DNA of 64,000 bases, from assembly GCA_051453625.1 (NCBI GenBank), contig JBOZIK010000001.1, forward strand, positions 208,554,918 through 208,618,917. Direction: 5' to 3'. This DNA comes from Welwitschia mirabilis. Taxonomy: Eukaryota; Gnetophyta; Gnetopsida; Welwitschiales. The notes below the pieces were generated by a model. The model saw nothing but the letters and a program-made list of their open reading frames with translations. It was not told the DNA's origin and searched no databases. A program made the position numbers and the translations under genes. Shown one piece after another: positions 45,573 to 55,318 of this stretch (the first letter of the stretch is position 1; each line of letters begins with the position of its first letter).

Positions 45573-46993
45573 TTGCAAAATAAAATGTAAATAATAGGAA
45601 ATCAAATCTAGAGGATGATTAAGAATAAACTTCAACTGAAAAAAGTAGGAACTAGCACACCCTCTAATCTAGGATGAGTTATCTATACATGAAACTTCAA
45701 TTCCAAAATATATGATAATTACTTACATTAAATCATTTCTTATCCAAGTTGTTAAGTTCAAATTATGGTGGTATAATTTCATCTATTACCTAAGTATTGG
45801 TGGAATCGTTTATACTACTTAGCATAATTTTTAATATAAATATAAGTATGGTACGTAGGATGTTAAGCCTAAAAGCCATTAAATACATGTAACTACTATA
45901 AGCTAAGTAAACATAAGAATCCACTCAATAGAGATAACTTTACATTTTCATAGCTCCTAATCCATCACTCTAAGTATAAAGTAATGCACAGTTAAAATCA
46001 AGGAGAAAAAACTAAATTTATTAATAGAAAAAGAAAGTAATTTCCTTAGATTTCAAGAAAGAGACACATGAATTACAGACTCCTCAGTCTAGTCTACTCC
46101 AAAGGGAACTCAGTAAGACATCATCCTAAAGAGTACACCAAGGTATAAGAGAGATTTCACTAAATTGAAAGTGACAATATAATGAAGGGTTTCAATACCC
46201 TTCTACAAGTGAATCTAAGAAGGCGAGGTAATTGGGTAATTTAGCTTATAACTGTAAGTGTGGTGGTTGGACTCAGACAGGTAGTATTAGGTATAATATG
46301 CATCATTTAATATTAAGTGAAGAAGGTTTTACTCTATAGCATTTGGTGGAGGTTAAGATTTCTTGTCTTGTCACATTAGGTGGAATCTTCATCATTTAAC
46401 ATTTAATGGAAGCTTCGTCCTATAGCATTAGGTGGAATTTTTATCTTTTAGTATTTGATAGAAAATCATCATGATTTCTTCAACATGTGGCCCTTAGTCT
46501 AAATACTTCCAACTGATGCCAACATTATGTGTATTAATACCATCATCACGTGCTACTATCACTTACGTTGTTACTTTACTGTCATGTCACTGCTTCATGT
46601 TTGTCACATCAGTGCCACATATCCACCATGTTAATGCCACATGTCTTTAAGAATCTTGGCTGACTAGGATGTAGTAACTGATAAAGCCCATAACTTCTTA
46701 TCATGTGTTATTTCATGATTAGTCCAGCATGGCAGTTTTAAGCTAATTTGGCATGATGCTTCATTATGCTATTAACTACCTTAATTTATCATGTAAAGAT
46801 GCATAACTTTGTAAATTATGATAAAACTAAGGAAAAACATAATTTCATGATAAAAATGATTAATTAAATATCTTTCCTAAAATAAATTCACCTAAAATAC
46901 TTGATCTAAATGTTAATTTTTACATGTTATCAAGTAGAAATGGTAGATTATTATCTTATGCAATTAGGATGTGACTCCAAACTTATGGGTATA
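45573..46993. other. Unassigned region with short tandem repeats
   Basis: No gene seen. Between about 46,295 and 46,450 a degenerate unit of 35-40 bases repeats four or five times (ATAGCATTTGGTGGA, CACATTAGGTGGAAT, AACATTTAATGGAAG, TAGCATTAGGTGGAAT). Around 46,560-46,650 a CACAT/GCCACATG motif recurs. This may be part of an LTR element. Confidence 0.45.
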
Positions 46994-48056
46994 TGTTGCG
47001 GTGTGTATTTGTATAAGCATTTATGTTCAAAAGGATTTTGTTATTTATATATAATGCACTAGTATGAGAGGGAGTTAACTCAAATGTCATATTCTCATTA
47101 AAGGCTATGAGATAAGACTTGGATTGCTTTTCATAAAGTAAAGGTAACTAGAAAGTAACCAAAATTAAAGAGCAATGCAGGAAATACAATATGCAATGCA
47201 AATGCAAAAATGCAATCTAATATAAATGCAATGTAGAAGAAATCTAAACTACTTTCCTTCAGCCTTAATAAACACTGCACTTGGTGACCAATATCACTTA
47301 ATAAATTGTCACTAGATCAATGGCAACATAAACCATAAGGGTCATCAAATAATTTAATATGCTAACATGAAAATTAAGTTTATATTAAAGAGGAACTAAA
47401 CATCTGGGTTACAAAACAACTGGGCCTCAATAGAGAATACATAGCCTTCCACTAAGGAAACATCTTTTTGCAACACTCGAGATGGATCTTCCATCCTTTG
47501 ATCTCCTGTCACAAGAATTTTTGGTGTAACAAAGATAGAAAGGAGAGTCAAAAGGGGACTTATTTATAATAAAAAATAGCAGAAAATGACAAACAGAAGG
47601 CACTCCAAAAATGTGCTCTTTTGCAGATAAGAAATGAATAAAACAATCAAGAGTCGGTTACAATGTTAGTGTTATCCTCACTATTATCTAGACGACATGG
47701 GAGATGATAGCTCATTATAAAAAGTGACTCAATAGATGACTCAGCAGATGATTTAGCAGTCCATATTAGCATCTCGTAGTATCATCGTCCTACTTGTCAT
47801 GGGAATGACAAAGGGGATGACAATCTTCTTTAATCATTTTTATGAGAAGAAGCTAGCATTTCTATTAGTGATCTTTCTCCAAAGCTCTTTGTATCAGAAT
47901 GTGCCTCAAATGTATCAAATCTTGCTAAAAATTGCACATTTCTAAGATCTTCTATCAATTCTTCAAAATCATCAGAATTGCACCTCAACATGTGTAATTG
48001 TCCTACAAAATAGCTCATAAAACCCCATCAAATAATCACAAATTGATGGTATAACA
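46994..48056 (-). repeat. Long LTR copy 3 (same family as 17.9-21 kb)
   Basis: Begins TGTTGCGGTGTGTATTTG and ends TTGATGGTATAACA on the plus strand (TG...CA, 1,063 bases), followed by a C-rich tract GGCCCCCCATAGCC. On the minus strand that is a polypurine tract in front of the LTR start, so this is a 3' LTR. Shared interior landmarks with the other copies are AACATAAACCATAAGGG, the block GATCTTCCATCCTTTGATCT and GACTTATTTATAA. No matching target duplication immediately flanks the LTR, so it is not a clean solo LTR. Confidence 0.65.
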
Positions 48057-48589
48057 TAGGCCCCCCATAGCCTTTATCAGTTCCTGATAAAAACCAGGCA
48101 AAAAATCATAATCATGAGCTACTTTATCTTACAACCAAAAAAAAACAAAAGAGAAAAGAAAAATCAATTTAGAAATTTTTAAAATAGGCTTATAAAACAC
48201 ATTTCATAATAAAATAACATGTAATGCATAATGTGTATGAAAAAGTTTAAAATTATATATCATAAAATCTATAAAATAATTCAAAATTTTGTGAAAATGA
48301 GCCATGGAAATGGGTTCTGCCCCCTTGACAAAAATAATACATCCCATATTGAATAATAAAGCAAAGAAAGCAGATGGAAGTGAGAAGGTAGATGATGGGT
48401 GTTTTTGAATTTAAACAACTCAATAAATGAAGTATAAAGCTAAAATATCAGATTTAAAGAATATAGATAGATAAAATATTCTGACAAATAAAGAAAATTT
48501 TTTTGTTGTAAAATGATTATGAGCAGCATTAAGAACTTAAAAACATGGAAAATAAACATCACAAAAACATTTGCTCAAGAAAGAAAGCA
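48057..48589 (-). other. Short interior stub of the long-LTR element
   Basis: Non-coding. The start resembles 19,148 onward. It reaches the rrn16 pseudogene; where the element ends is not clear. Confidence 0.45.
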
Positions 48590-49569
48590 ATTCTTTATTG
48601 AAATTTGAGCAAGGAAAGTATGTAGCATGTCAATCCCTAGTAAGATTCTTCACATTACATTAAATTAACCTACATGCTCCACCGCTTATGTAAGACCCCA
48701 TTAATTCATTTGAGTTTTATTCTTGTAAACATACTCCCCAGATGGGATACTTAATGCATTAGCTATAGCACTGCATGGGTCGATATGCACAGCACTTAGT
48801 ATACATTGTTTACAGCTTGGACTACTGGGATCTCTAATTCCATTTACTCCCCTAGCTTTCGTCTCTTAGTATTAGTGCTGGTCCAGTAAAGTGCTTTCAC
48901 CTTTGGTGTTCTTTCAGATCTCAGTGCATTTCACTACTTCACCGAAAATTCCCTCTATTCCTATCATACTCTAACTTTGTAGTTTTCAATACATGTCCAG
49001 GGCTAAGCCCTAATATTTAATGAAGAACTTGAAAACCCATCTAAAGATACTTTACATTCAATAAATTGAAATAACACTTGGATACTCTGTATTACTGTGG
49101 CTGCTGGCACAGAGTTAGCCAATGCTTATTCTTCAGATACCATCATTACTTCTTCTCTGAGAAAAGAAGTTCATGAACTGTAGGCCTTCTACCTTCACAC
49201 GGCATTACTCTATCAGGCTTTCATCGATTGTGTAAAATTCCCCACTATTGCCTTCCATAGGAGTTTAGGCTGTGTTTTAGTCCCATTGTGGCTGATCATC
49301 CTCTCAGATCAGTTATTGATCGTCATCTTGGTAAGCAATTGCCTCACCAACTAATCAAACATAAGCTCCTCCTCGAGTGTATTCCTCCTTTTTACTTCTC
49401 AACCTCTGAGGTATTAGTAGCCATTTTTGGCTATTGTTCTCCTCCCAATGGTAAGTTCTAATGCATTACTCACCTATGCACCATCGAAAACATCACTTTC
49501 CATTCAACTTGCATGTGTTAAGCATGCCGTCAGCATTCATCCTGAGCTAGGATCATACTCACTGTGAGA
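48590..49569 (-). pseudogene. rrn16: Plastid 16S rRNA pseudogene, 5' two thirds
   Basis: The plus strand is the reverse complement of plastid 16S rRNA from about position 960 back to the 5' end. Landmarks are CATGCTCCACCGCTTATG, ATTAATTCATTTGAGTTT, CTAGCTTTCGTCTCT, CTGGCACAGAGTTAGCC, GTAGGCCTTCTACCTTCAC and AAGCATGCCGTCAGCATTCA. Small deletions occur, and transitions are frequent. It is less decayed than rrn23 in this window. The upstream leader and trnV-GAC follow in normal plastid order. Confidence 0.93.
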
Positions 49570-49724
49570 GTTATAGTTGCATCACTTATAGCTTCCTTCT
49601 TTGTGGACAAATTTCAAATTGTCTCTCATCGGCAGAACTTATATCCATTAGGTTGAAGTTCACCTCCTGTAATATAATTACCCCTATTCTCTTATTTTAA
49701 TCTAATGAGACATAGAGAAAGTAG

Positions 49725-49798
49725 AAAGGCCTAATCAAATTCAAACTGATGACCTTCACCACATTAAGGTGACACTAATCTATACATAGGATTTCCCT
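49725..49798 (-). pseudogene. trnV-GAC: Plastid trnV-GAC pseudogene
   Basis: Reverse complement of plastid tRNA-Val(GAC): CAAACTGATGACCTTCACC, ACATTAAGGTGACACTA and a TTTCCCT acceptor end. Anticodon GAC reads AAT in sense. It lies 156 bases from the rrn16 5' end, as in plastids. Confidence 0.85.
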
Positions 49799-49924
49799 AA
49801 TCTTATCTAAGGAATAATAGGATTTTTTTCTCTAAATTTTATAGGATTGGATCTAGTCAGAAGAATGCTTGGTTAAATAACTCCTTGATCTTCAACTCGC
49901 TAACTTACTACAACAAACGATTCT

Positions 49925-50241
49925 CAGATCGGTGCAATGAAATATTTTTATCCATCTCCTAATGATGAGAGCAGGTTCGAAAAAAGGATTTTAGAGTGTG
50001 ATTGATTTAACCTAGAGGAATAATGCCTTCTTTTTTCTTTTCATTAACATGATTTAGTGAGGAAAGAAAACAAACATAGTTTGAGAGCGCAGTACAACGG
50101 AGATTTATATGTTGCATTCAGGAAGGATGAATTGCTCTAGAAAAGAAATCTATGGATTCTCTCATAACTCAACTAGTTGGATAGCCAGTGCAATGATTTA
50201 CTTCATGGGTGAAGTATCTAGTTCAAGTCTAGAATAGCCCA
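49925..50241 (+). pseudogene. trnI-GAU: Plastid trnI-GAU pseudogene, intron 3' part and exon 2
   Basis: Intron landmarks are GATGAGAGCAGGTTCGAAAA, AATGCCTTCTTTTTTCTTTT, GAGAGCGCAGTACAACGGAG and GGAAGGATGAATTGCTC. Exon 2 is 50,207-50,241 (GGGTGAAGTATCTAGTTCAA, ending GCCCA). Orientation is opposite to the neighbouring rrn16 and trnV pieces, so a break lies between 49,800 and 49,925. The trnI-trnA spacer follows normally. Confidence 0.92.
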
Positions 50242-50311
50242 TGCTAAGGGAAATCATAGATAGAAAGAGCATCTGAATTATTTATTCATGATTCACTTGG
50301 TCCTCTGGTAG

Positions 50312-50430
50312 AGGAATATAGCTCAACTGATAGAGCTCCACTCTTGCAATTGGGTTATTGTGGTTATGGGTTGGATATCTGATTGTTGAGGCAGTAATAA
50401 TGATAGTATATTTTACCTAAATTGGTAGCT
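50312..50430 (+). pseudogene. trnA-UGC: Plastid trnA-UGC pseudogene, exon 1 and intron start
   Basis: Exon 1 (GGAATATAGCTCAACTGATA through CTCTTGCA) ends at 50,348 and is followed by the group II intron 5' part (ATTGGGTTATTGTGGTTATG, then GTTGAGGCAGTAATAATGAT). The intron is cut at about 50,430, and trnY copy B begins 34 bases later on the other strand, marking another junction between unrelated plastid pieces. Confidence 0.92.
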
Positions 50431-50463
50431 TACTTTTTCTTTTTATGTATATATTACTTATTT

Positions 50464-50548
50464 TGGGCTAAGCTGGATTTGAACCAGCGTAAGTATTAAT
50501 ACTAACTGGTTTACAACTTGTCCCCATTAACAACTCGAGCATCAACCC
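50464..50548 (-). pseudogene. trnY-GUA: Plastid trnY-GUA pseudogene, copy B
   Basis: Reverse complement of tRNA-Tyr, better kept than copy A: GCTGGATTTGAACCAGCGTA is intact, and TTTACAACTTGTCCCCATTA holds the anticodon stem. Spacer sequence to trnE (ATAGAGTGTTTTTCTCATA) is shared with copy A. Confidence 0.92.
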
Positions 50549-50610
50549 AAGAATATAGAGTGTTTTTCTCATAGTATAGTACTATACAAATAATTTTTTC
50601 CTTTTTTTGT

Positions 50611-50659
50611 TTCCCTAGGGGAAGTTAAATCCCTGCAGCCTCCTTGAAAGAGAGATGTT
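50611..50659 (-). pseudogene. trnE-UUC: Plastid trnE-UUC pseudogene, copy B (truncated)
   Basis: Holds the T-arm and anticodon arm (GGGGAAGTTAAATCCCTGCA, CTCCTTGAAAGAGAGATG, anticodon TTC intact) but lacks the D-arm and 5' acceptor: about 36 bases are deleted relative to copy A. The flank TCTCATTTATCATAATAT rejoins copy A sequence. Confidence 0.88.
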
Positions 50660-50792
50660 CTCATTTATCATAATATCTAACTCCTTAGAAAGTTGTTAAT
50701 AATACAAACAAATCTAGCATTCTAGCTTAGCTTTTTATATTGGATTTTGGTAAACTCCATTGCATTAAAAAAAAATAAAAGTATTTTTGAGT

Positions 50793-50864
50793 TTAGGATA
50801 AAAGGATTCAAACCTTTGAATAATAGGACCAAACCCTATTGTCTTACCACTTGACAATATCCCA
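50793..50864 (-). pseudogene. trnQ-UUG: Plastid trnQ-UUG pseudogene, copy B
   Basis: Reverse complement of tRNA-Gln with AAGGATTCAAACCTTTGAAT, GACCAAACCCTATTGTCTTA and CCACTTGACAATATCCCA. The same short trnE-trnQ adjacency as copy A. Confidence 0.9.
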
Positions 50865-51277
50865 TTTTTCTAAGTAAATAAGAAAATCCATTTCTCACAA
50901 ATATTTGAACAATATAAGTATCAAATCACGTTACTGCCAACTATACATATCTATGTATAGTTGTGAGTTGTGGAATGTTTGTTATCAATCCAAGTTACTT
51001 AAAAAGTAAATAAAAGTCAAATAAGATGAGTTGTAGTCAGAAAATAATGAAATAATAATTATATCTTTTTGTCAACTCACAAAAACAGGCTAGGTTCTAT
51101 ACAACTCAAATAAAGACAGCTTCTGAACCTTCCTGAAGCAAACGATCTATATAATGATTAATCTCTATTATACTTAGTAAAATAATCTCTAAAAACCCTA
51201 TCAATCAAAATCTAAAATGATTTGTGAAAAAATTTTGTGAATTCAATGAAAAATGATTATTTTAGGAGAGATCAGTT

Positions 51278-51450
51278 ATGCTTAATTTTATGTTATAAAA
51301 CACCTTTGTTCTTTGGAGTAATTTTTTTTATGCAAACTACTTGAAGAATATGCAATTTTTAACCCAATTGTTGATGTAATGTCAGTTATTTTGGTGTTCT
51401 TTTTCTATTAGCTTTTATTTGATAGGACACTAAAAGTTTTTACTAGATAA
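51278..51450 (+). pseudogene. psbK: Plastid psbK pseudogene, copy B
   Basis: Start ATGCTTAATTTTATG, then NPIVDVMSVILVFFF-type sequence, closer to a working PsbK than copy A (NPIVDVM intact). Stops remain. A run of 19 A lies just downstream at 51,457. Confidence 0.85.
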
Positions 51451-51654
51451 ATGCAAAAAAAAAAAAAAAAAAAATCCACATCTATTATCTTGAATTTTTT
51501 TTCAAAAAATTAAATCTTATTTTTATGAGATAAAAACAAGATTTGAATCTGTATACTTTTTTGGTATTTCATTCACTATCTATATATGATACAATTAGAT
51601 AATTCTAATTTATATTGTTTATTTTAAATAATTAAGGACCTCGGAGATTACACA

Positions 51655-51748
51655 ATGCTTACTCTTAGGGTATTCATTTATACAGAAGTAACTTTTTTTA
51701 TTTCCCTTTTCCTTTTCAGATTTCTGTTGAACGATCCAAGGTACTACT
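51655..51748 (+). pseudogene. psbI: Plastid psbI pseudogene, copy B (3' truncated)
   Basis: [21 protein letters not shown], then LLNDPRYY, matching PsbI up to NDPG. The last ten residues are lost in an AT-rich run. A 937-base gap starts at 51,817, where trnS-GCU would be expected. Confidence 0.88.
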
Positions 51749-52940
51749 TTTTTTTTTTATTTCAATTCCAAAAATTTTCTATTTCTTATAATAAAAAATA
51801 ATATAAACCATAGAAANNNNNNNNNNNNNNNNNNNNNNNNNNNNNNNNNNNNNNNNNNNNNNNNNNNNNNNNNNNNNNNNNNNNNNNNNNNNNNNNNNNN
51901 NNNNNNNNNNNNNNNNNNNNNNNNNNNNNNNNNNNNNNNNNNNNNNNNNNNNNNNNNNNNNNNNNNNNNNNNNNNNNNNNNNNNNNNNNNNNNNNNNNNN
52001 NNNNNNNNNNNNNNNNNNNNNNNNNNNNNNNNNNNNNNNNNNNNNNNNNNNNNNNNNNNNNNNNNNNNNNNNNNNNNNNNNNNNNNNNNNNNNNNNNNNN
52101 NNNNNNNNNNNNNNNNNNNNNNNNNNNNNNNNNNNNNNNNNNNNNNNNNNNNNNNNNNNNNNNNNNNNNNNNNNNNNNNNNNNNNNNNNNNNNNNNNNNN
52201 NNNNNNNNNNNNNNNNNNNNNNNNNNNNNNNNNNNNNNNNNNNNNNNNNNNNNNNNNNNNNNNNNNNNNNNNNNNNNNNNNNNNNNNNNNNNNNNNNNNN
52301 NNNNNNNNNNNNNNNNNNNNNNNNNNNNNNNNNNNNNNNNNNNNNNNNNNNNNNNNNNNNNNNNNNNNNNNNNNNNNNNNNNNNNNNNNNNNNNNNNNNN
52401 NNNNNNNNNNNNNNNNNNNNNNNNNNNNNNNNNNNNNNNNNNNNNNNNNNNNNNNNNNNNNNNNNNNNNNNNNNNNNNNNNNNNNNNNNNNNNNNNNNNN
52501 NNNNNNNNNNNNNNNNNNNNNNNNNNNNNNNNNNNNNNNNNNNNNNNNNNNNNNNNNNNNNNNNNNNNNNNNNNNNNNNNNNNNNNNNNNNNNNNNNNNN
52601 NNNNNNNNNNNNNNNNNNNNNNNNNNNNNNNNNNNNNNNNNNNNNNNNNNNNNNNNNNNNNNNNNNNNNNNNNNNNNNNNNNNNNNNNNNNNNNNNNNNN
52701 NNNNNNNNNNNNNNNNNNNNNNNNNNNNNNNNNNNNNNNNNNNNNNNNNNNNNCATAGGAAATATTTTCATAAATAAATGTGAAAATTCTACATTACATA
52801 AATAATAAATCAATCAAAAACGTTAAGCTTTCCTTAAATATTGAGAAGTTTCTGGAAAGTGAAGTGCCTTTTATTAACTATTAACCTAATAAGATTTTTA
52901 TTATTTTAATATTTACCAAGTTTAAAATAGAGGAATTATT

Positions 52941-53040
52941 ATGAATATAGAGGTTATTACATAACTCACTATGACTATAGTAGTAATAATTGATCCTTTA
53001 GTTATTTTTTTTCTTAGCAATTCATAAAGGCAATCTATAA
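52941..53040 (+). pseudogene. ycf12: Plastid ycf12 (psb30) pseudogene
   Basis: Frame MNIEVIT*LTMTIVVIIDPLVIFFL, then after a one-base shift HKGNL and a stop. Ycf12/Psb30 is a 33-residue photosystem II subunit with the pattern MNxExxxQLTxLxxxVxSGPLVIxLLAxRKGNL. Gln8 has become a stop, and Ser-Gly is changed to Ile-Asp. Position between psbI and trnG-UCC matches gymnosperm plastomes. Angiosperm plastomes lack this gene, so the donor was not an angiosperm. Confidence 0.88.
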
Positions 53041-53241
53041 CTAGGAAAAAAAACCTTCTTTAGAAATGTCAACTAGGAAAAACTTATTTGGAAATAGAAT
53101 ACTCTAGAAAAAACACTTATAAGAAGTTTCCAGAGAAGTGCAGGTATTTCTAAATAAACCGTTCATTTTCATTTTTGGGTAATTTTGTTTCAAAATAGAT
53201 AAAGAATCCATGTGAAAGTTAGAATGTAAATCCAATAAGTC

Positions 53242-54063
53242 ATGGTAATAATTTAGTAATAAAAGTATGATTCATTCTAAGTTTTAACTCAAAAAGTAAA
53301 AGTGTATTTTTTATTCTTTTACCCCTCTTTTTTTAAATCTGAATTCTTGTAAATGAAATCTTTAAATTCCAACACAAGAAAGAAAAAAACTGAAAACAAA
53401 ATAGAATACTTTAAAGAAAACATTTCTTTTGACTCCAATACGCTAGAATATCTATGAAGACCAAAAAATATTAGTTCATTGTAACTAAATCTTGAACTTT
53501 GTATCTTTCAAGTTAAACTAAGAAAGTTCAAATAATAGCTTTAGTTTACTTTAGCTGTCAACTATTTTTAATGTTCATTAGACTTTATTTTCTTAAAGAT
53601 CTCAATATTTAGAAATAGAGAATGAAATAGTAAGAAGGAAGAAAATTCATTTATTTTCTAGTCTTAGAAAAGATGATCATCTAAAANNNNNNNNNNNNNN
53701 NNNNNNNNNNNNNNNNNNNNNNNNNNNNNNNNNNNNNNNNNNNNNNNNNNNNNNNNNNNNNNNNNNNNNNNNNNNNNNNNNNNNNNAATAGTAAGTAGGA
53801 ATAAAATTCATTTATTTTCTAGTCTTATAAAAGATGATCATCTAAAATTTCATAGGCTTTTGTTTTAAATGAAGTTTCAATAGCCTAAAAAAGCTAACAT
53901 AGACATTATGAATAATGAAAGTAGCTAAATAGCTTATATTCTTAGCCTAACTATCCCATAAAGGAACCAAATGAATTGAAACATTCATGTTTCATTTTAA
54001 ATTAGAGGCATTTCAAAAGTATTGACTAAGCTAATGAAGCGGGATTGATTCCCACTACCCACT
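53242..54063 (+). pseudogene. trnG-UCC: Plastid trnG-UCC pseudogene with intron
   Basis: Exon 1 is 53,242-53,265 (TGGTAATAATTTAGTAATAA plus AAG), followed by the intron start TATGATTCATTCTA. Exon 2 is 54,020-54,063 (GACTAAGCTAATGAAGCGGG, then GATTGATTCCCACTACCC). The intron is about 750 bases with a 100-N gap and duplicated edges at 53,626-53,847. In plastids trnR-UCU and atpA follow; neither is recognisable after 54,064. Confidence 0.88.
53626..53847 (+). repeat. Direct repeat flanking an N gap (trnG intron)
   Basis: 53,626-53,686 and 53,787-53,847 are both 61 bases and nearly identical (CATTTATTTTCTAGTCTTA, AAGATGATCATCTAAAA), meeting the 100-N gap. Confidence 0.82.
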
Positions 54064-54247
54064 CAATTTTTTTTGAAAAATGAGAAAATTTAATATTCTA
54101 ATTCTAAGATATTAGGAGAAATTTAAATGTTTGTTTCTTTAAGTTTCTTGTGAATCATTAGAAAGTGTATCCTAGGTGATAACATAATGAAAAATAAAAG
54201 ATAACAAGTGTCCATCATCTGAGTTTGATTTATGAAAATGTCTTACA

Positions 54248-54289
54248 TATATACACTTACACACACACACACACTCTCTCTCTCTCTCA
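54248..54289 (+). repeat. Compound (AC)n(TC)n microsatellite
   Basis: TATATACACTTACACACACA followed by repeated CT dinucleotides. A simple sequence repeat with no gene nearby. Confidence 0.85.
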
Positions 54290-55318
54290 GCATATTAAAA
54301 TCACATTTTATTAAAAACCCAAAGAACATTATTAACATTTTTAAGTATTAAATATTCTATTTAGTAATAACAAAAATTTATTTAACAAGTGTTGTAAACA
54401 ATTTTTTCTTTTTTTTATTTTTTTAGGAAAAGACATTTCCTAAGATCCAACTCATAACCATAAAATCACAGAAGTAGTACCCTGCCATTAGGATAAGATA
54501 GGATCAAACTTTAGATTTGTTATAAACTTTGCTAAATTATGTATGTAAAAAAAGTTTAAAATGAAATTAAAACTGATATTTTCCTATGTTCAAAAACAAC
54601 CTATAGGAGCTATTGGATAGGATTGATGTTCATGTCAAAAGTTTCTAGAATATATTTAATGAAATATCCTAAACTAGTGATAAGTAACTAGAATGAAACA
54701 TATATGTGAACACTTTAATTACTCATTTTCATCTCAAAAATCTAATAAGAGGATAATCAGGCAAAACATCATTTTTTTTTCAATAAGTCCTGACTACTAA
54801 TATGTGTGAATCTATCTACCTGTTTTTGCTTAAAAGCAATAATACAACATTTACAACTTGCTCATAAACCCTCTAATCCTATTTAAATTTTTTGCACTTA
54901 AGTAATATGGATCTTGGTCAAGGTGTTCTTTGCAAATCTCTTTAAGATAAAATTTTACTTCTCTAGGTTTTACTAAAGATTCTAAAGGAATTTACTTTTA
55001 ACCACATGATGAATCTTCTTTACACCATCTACTGAGTCCTTCAACTTAACATTTGATTATTTCAATCATTCTTTTCTTTGAAAGTAGCATCCTTTATCTT
55101 CGGTAGCTTGTAATACTTCTTTTGGAATTTTTGTAACTGCTATATTTTTTAACTTCAACACATAAGTAATAATTTGCTAAATTACTTGAGATGCTGGTGA
55201 AAGCATGTTTTCTTTAAATACTAAAATACGATAAGTGATCTAAGTCCTAGATTATTTAAAGTTGTGTCCATCATGTTTTAATCACATGTAGTTCCCAAAT
55301 TGCATAACCATAGAGTAT
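54290..55318. other. AT-rich region, nothing recognised
   Basis: No plastid match or retrotransposon motif seen. A weak pyrimidine bias on the plus strand runs from 55,000 to 55,150. It lies between trnG and the Copia 3' LTR. Confidence 0.45.

Larger units (their letters stand above)
44102..51748. repeat. Segmental duplication trnY-trnE-trnQ-psbK-psbI
   Basis: 44,102-45,440 and 50,464-51,748 are parallel copies of the same plastid segment, including the unusual trnE-trnQ junction and all spacers. They differ by many point changes and indels, so separation is old. Outside the shared part copy A has trnD upstream, while copy B has trnA intron upstream and ycf12-trnG downstream. Confidence 0.88.

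Noticed and set aside
51779-52813. 344-codon open frame on the minus strand (and other long frames over 37,430-38,206, 40,429-41,082, 41,206-42,033, 163-594, 20,984-21,434)
   Set aside because: They consist almost entirely of N; only a few real codons lie at the edges. They are gap artefacts, except for the LINE endonuclease ends at 37,274 and 38,149.
7496-54063. Window being plastid or mitochondrial genome itself
   Set aside because: Organelle genes are decayed, rearranged and split by LTR elements and poly-A LINEs. Plant mitochondria can hold plastid DNA and retroelement scraps, but this density of target-site-duplicated nuclear retrotransposons and the strong transition decay fit nuclear DNA.
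54248-54289. CRISPR-like or regulated repeat
   Set aside because: Simple dinucleotide microsatellite; no spacer-repeat structure anywhere in the window.
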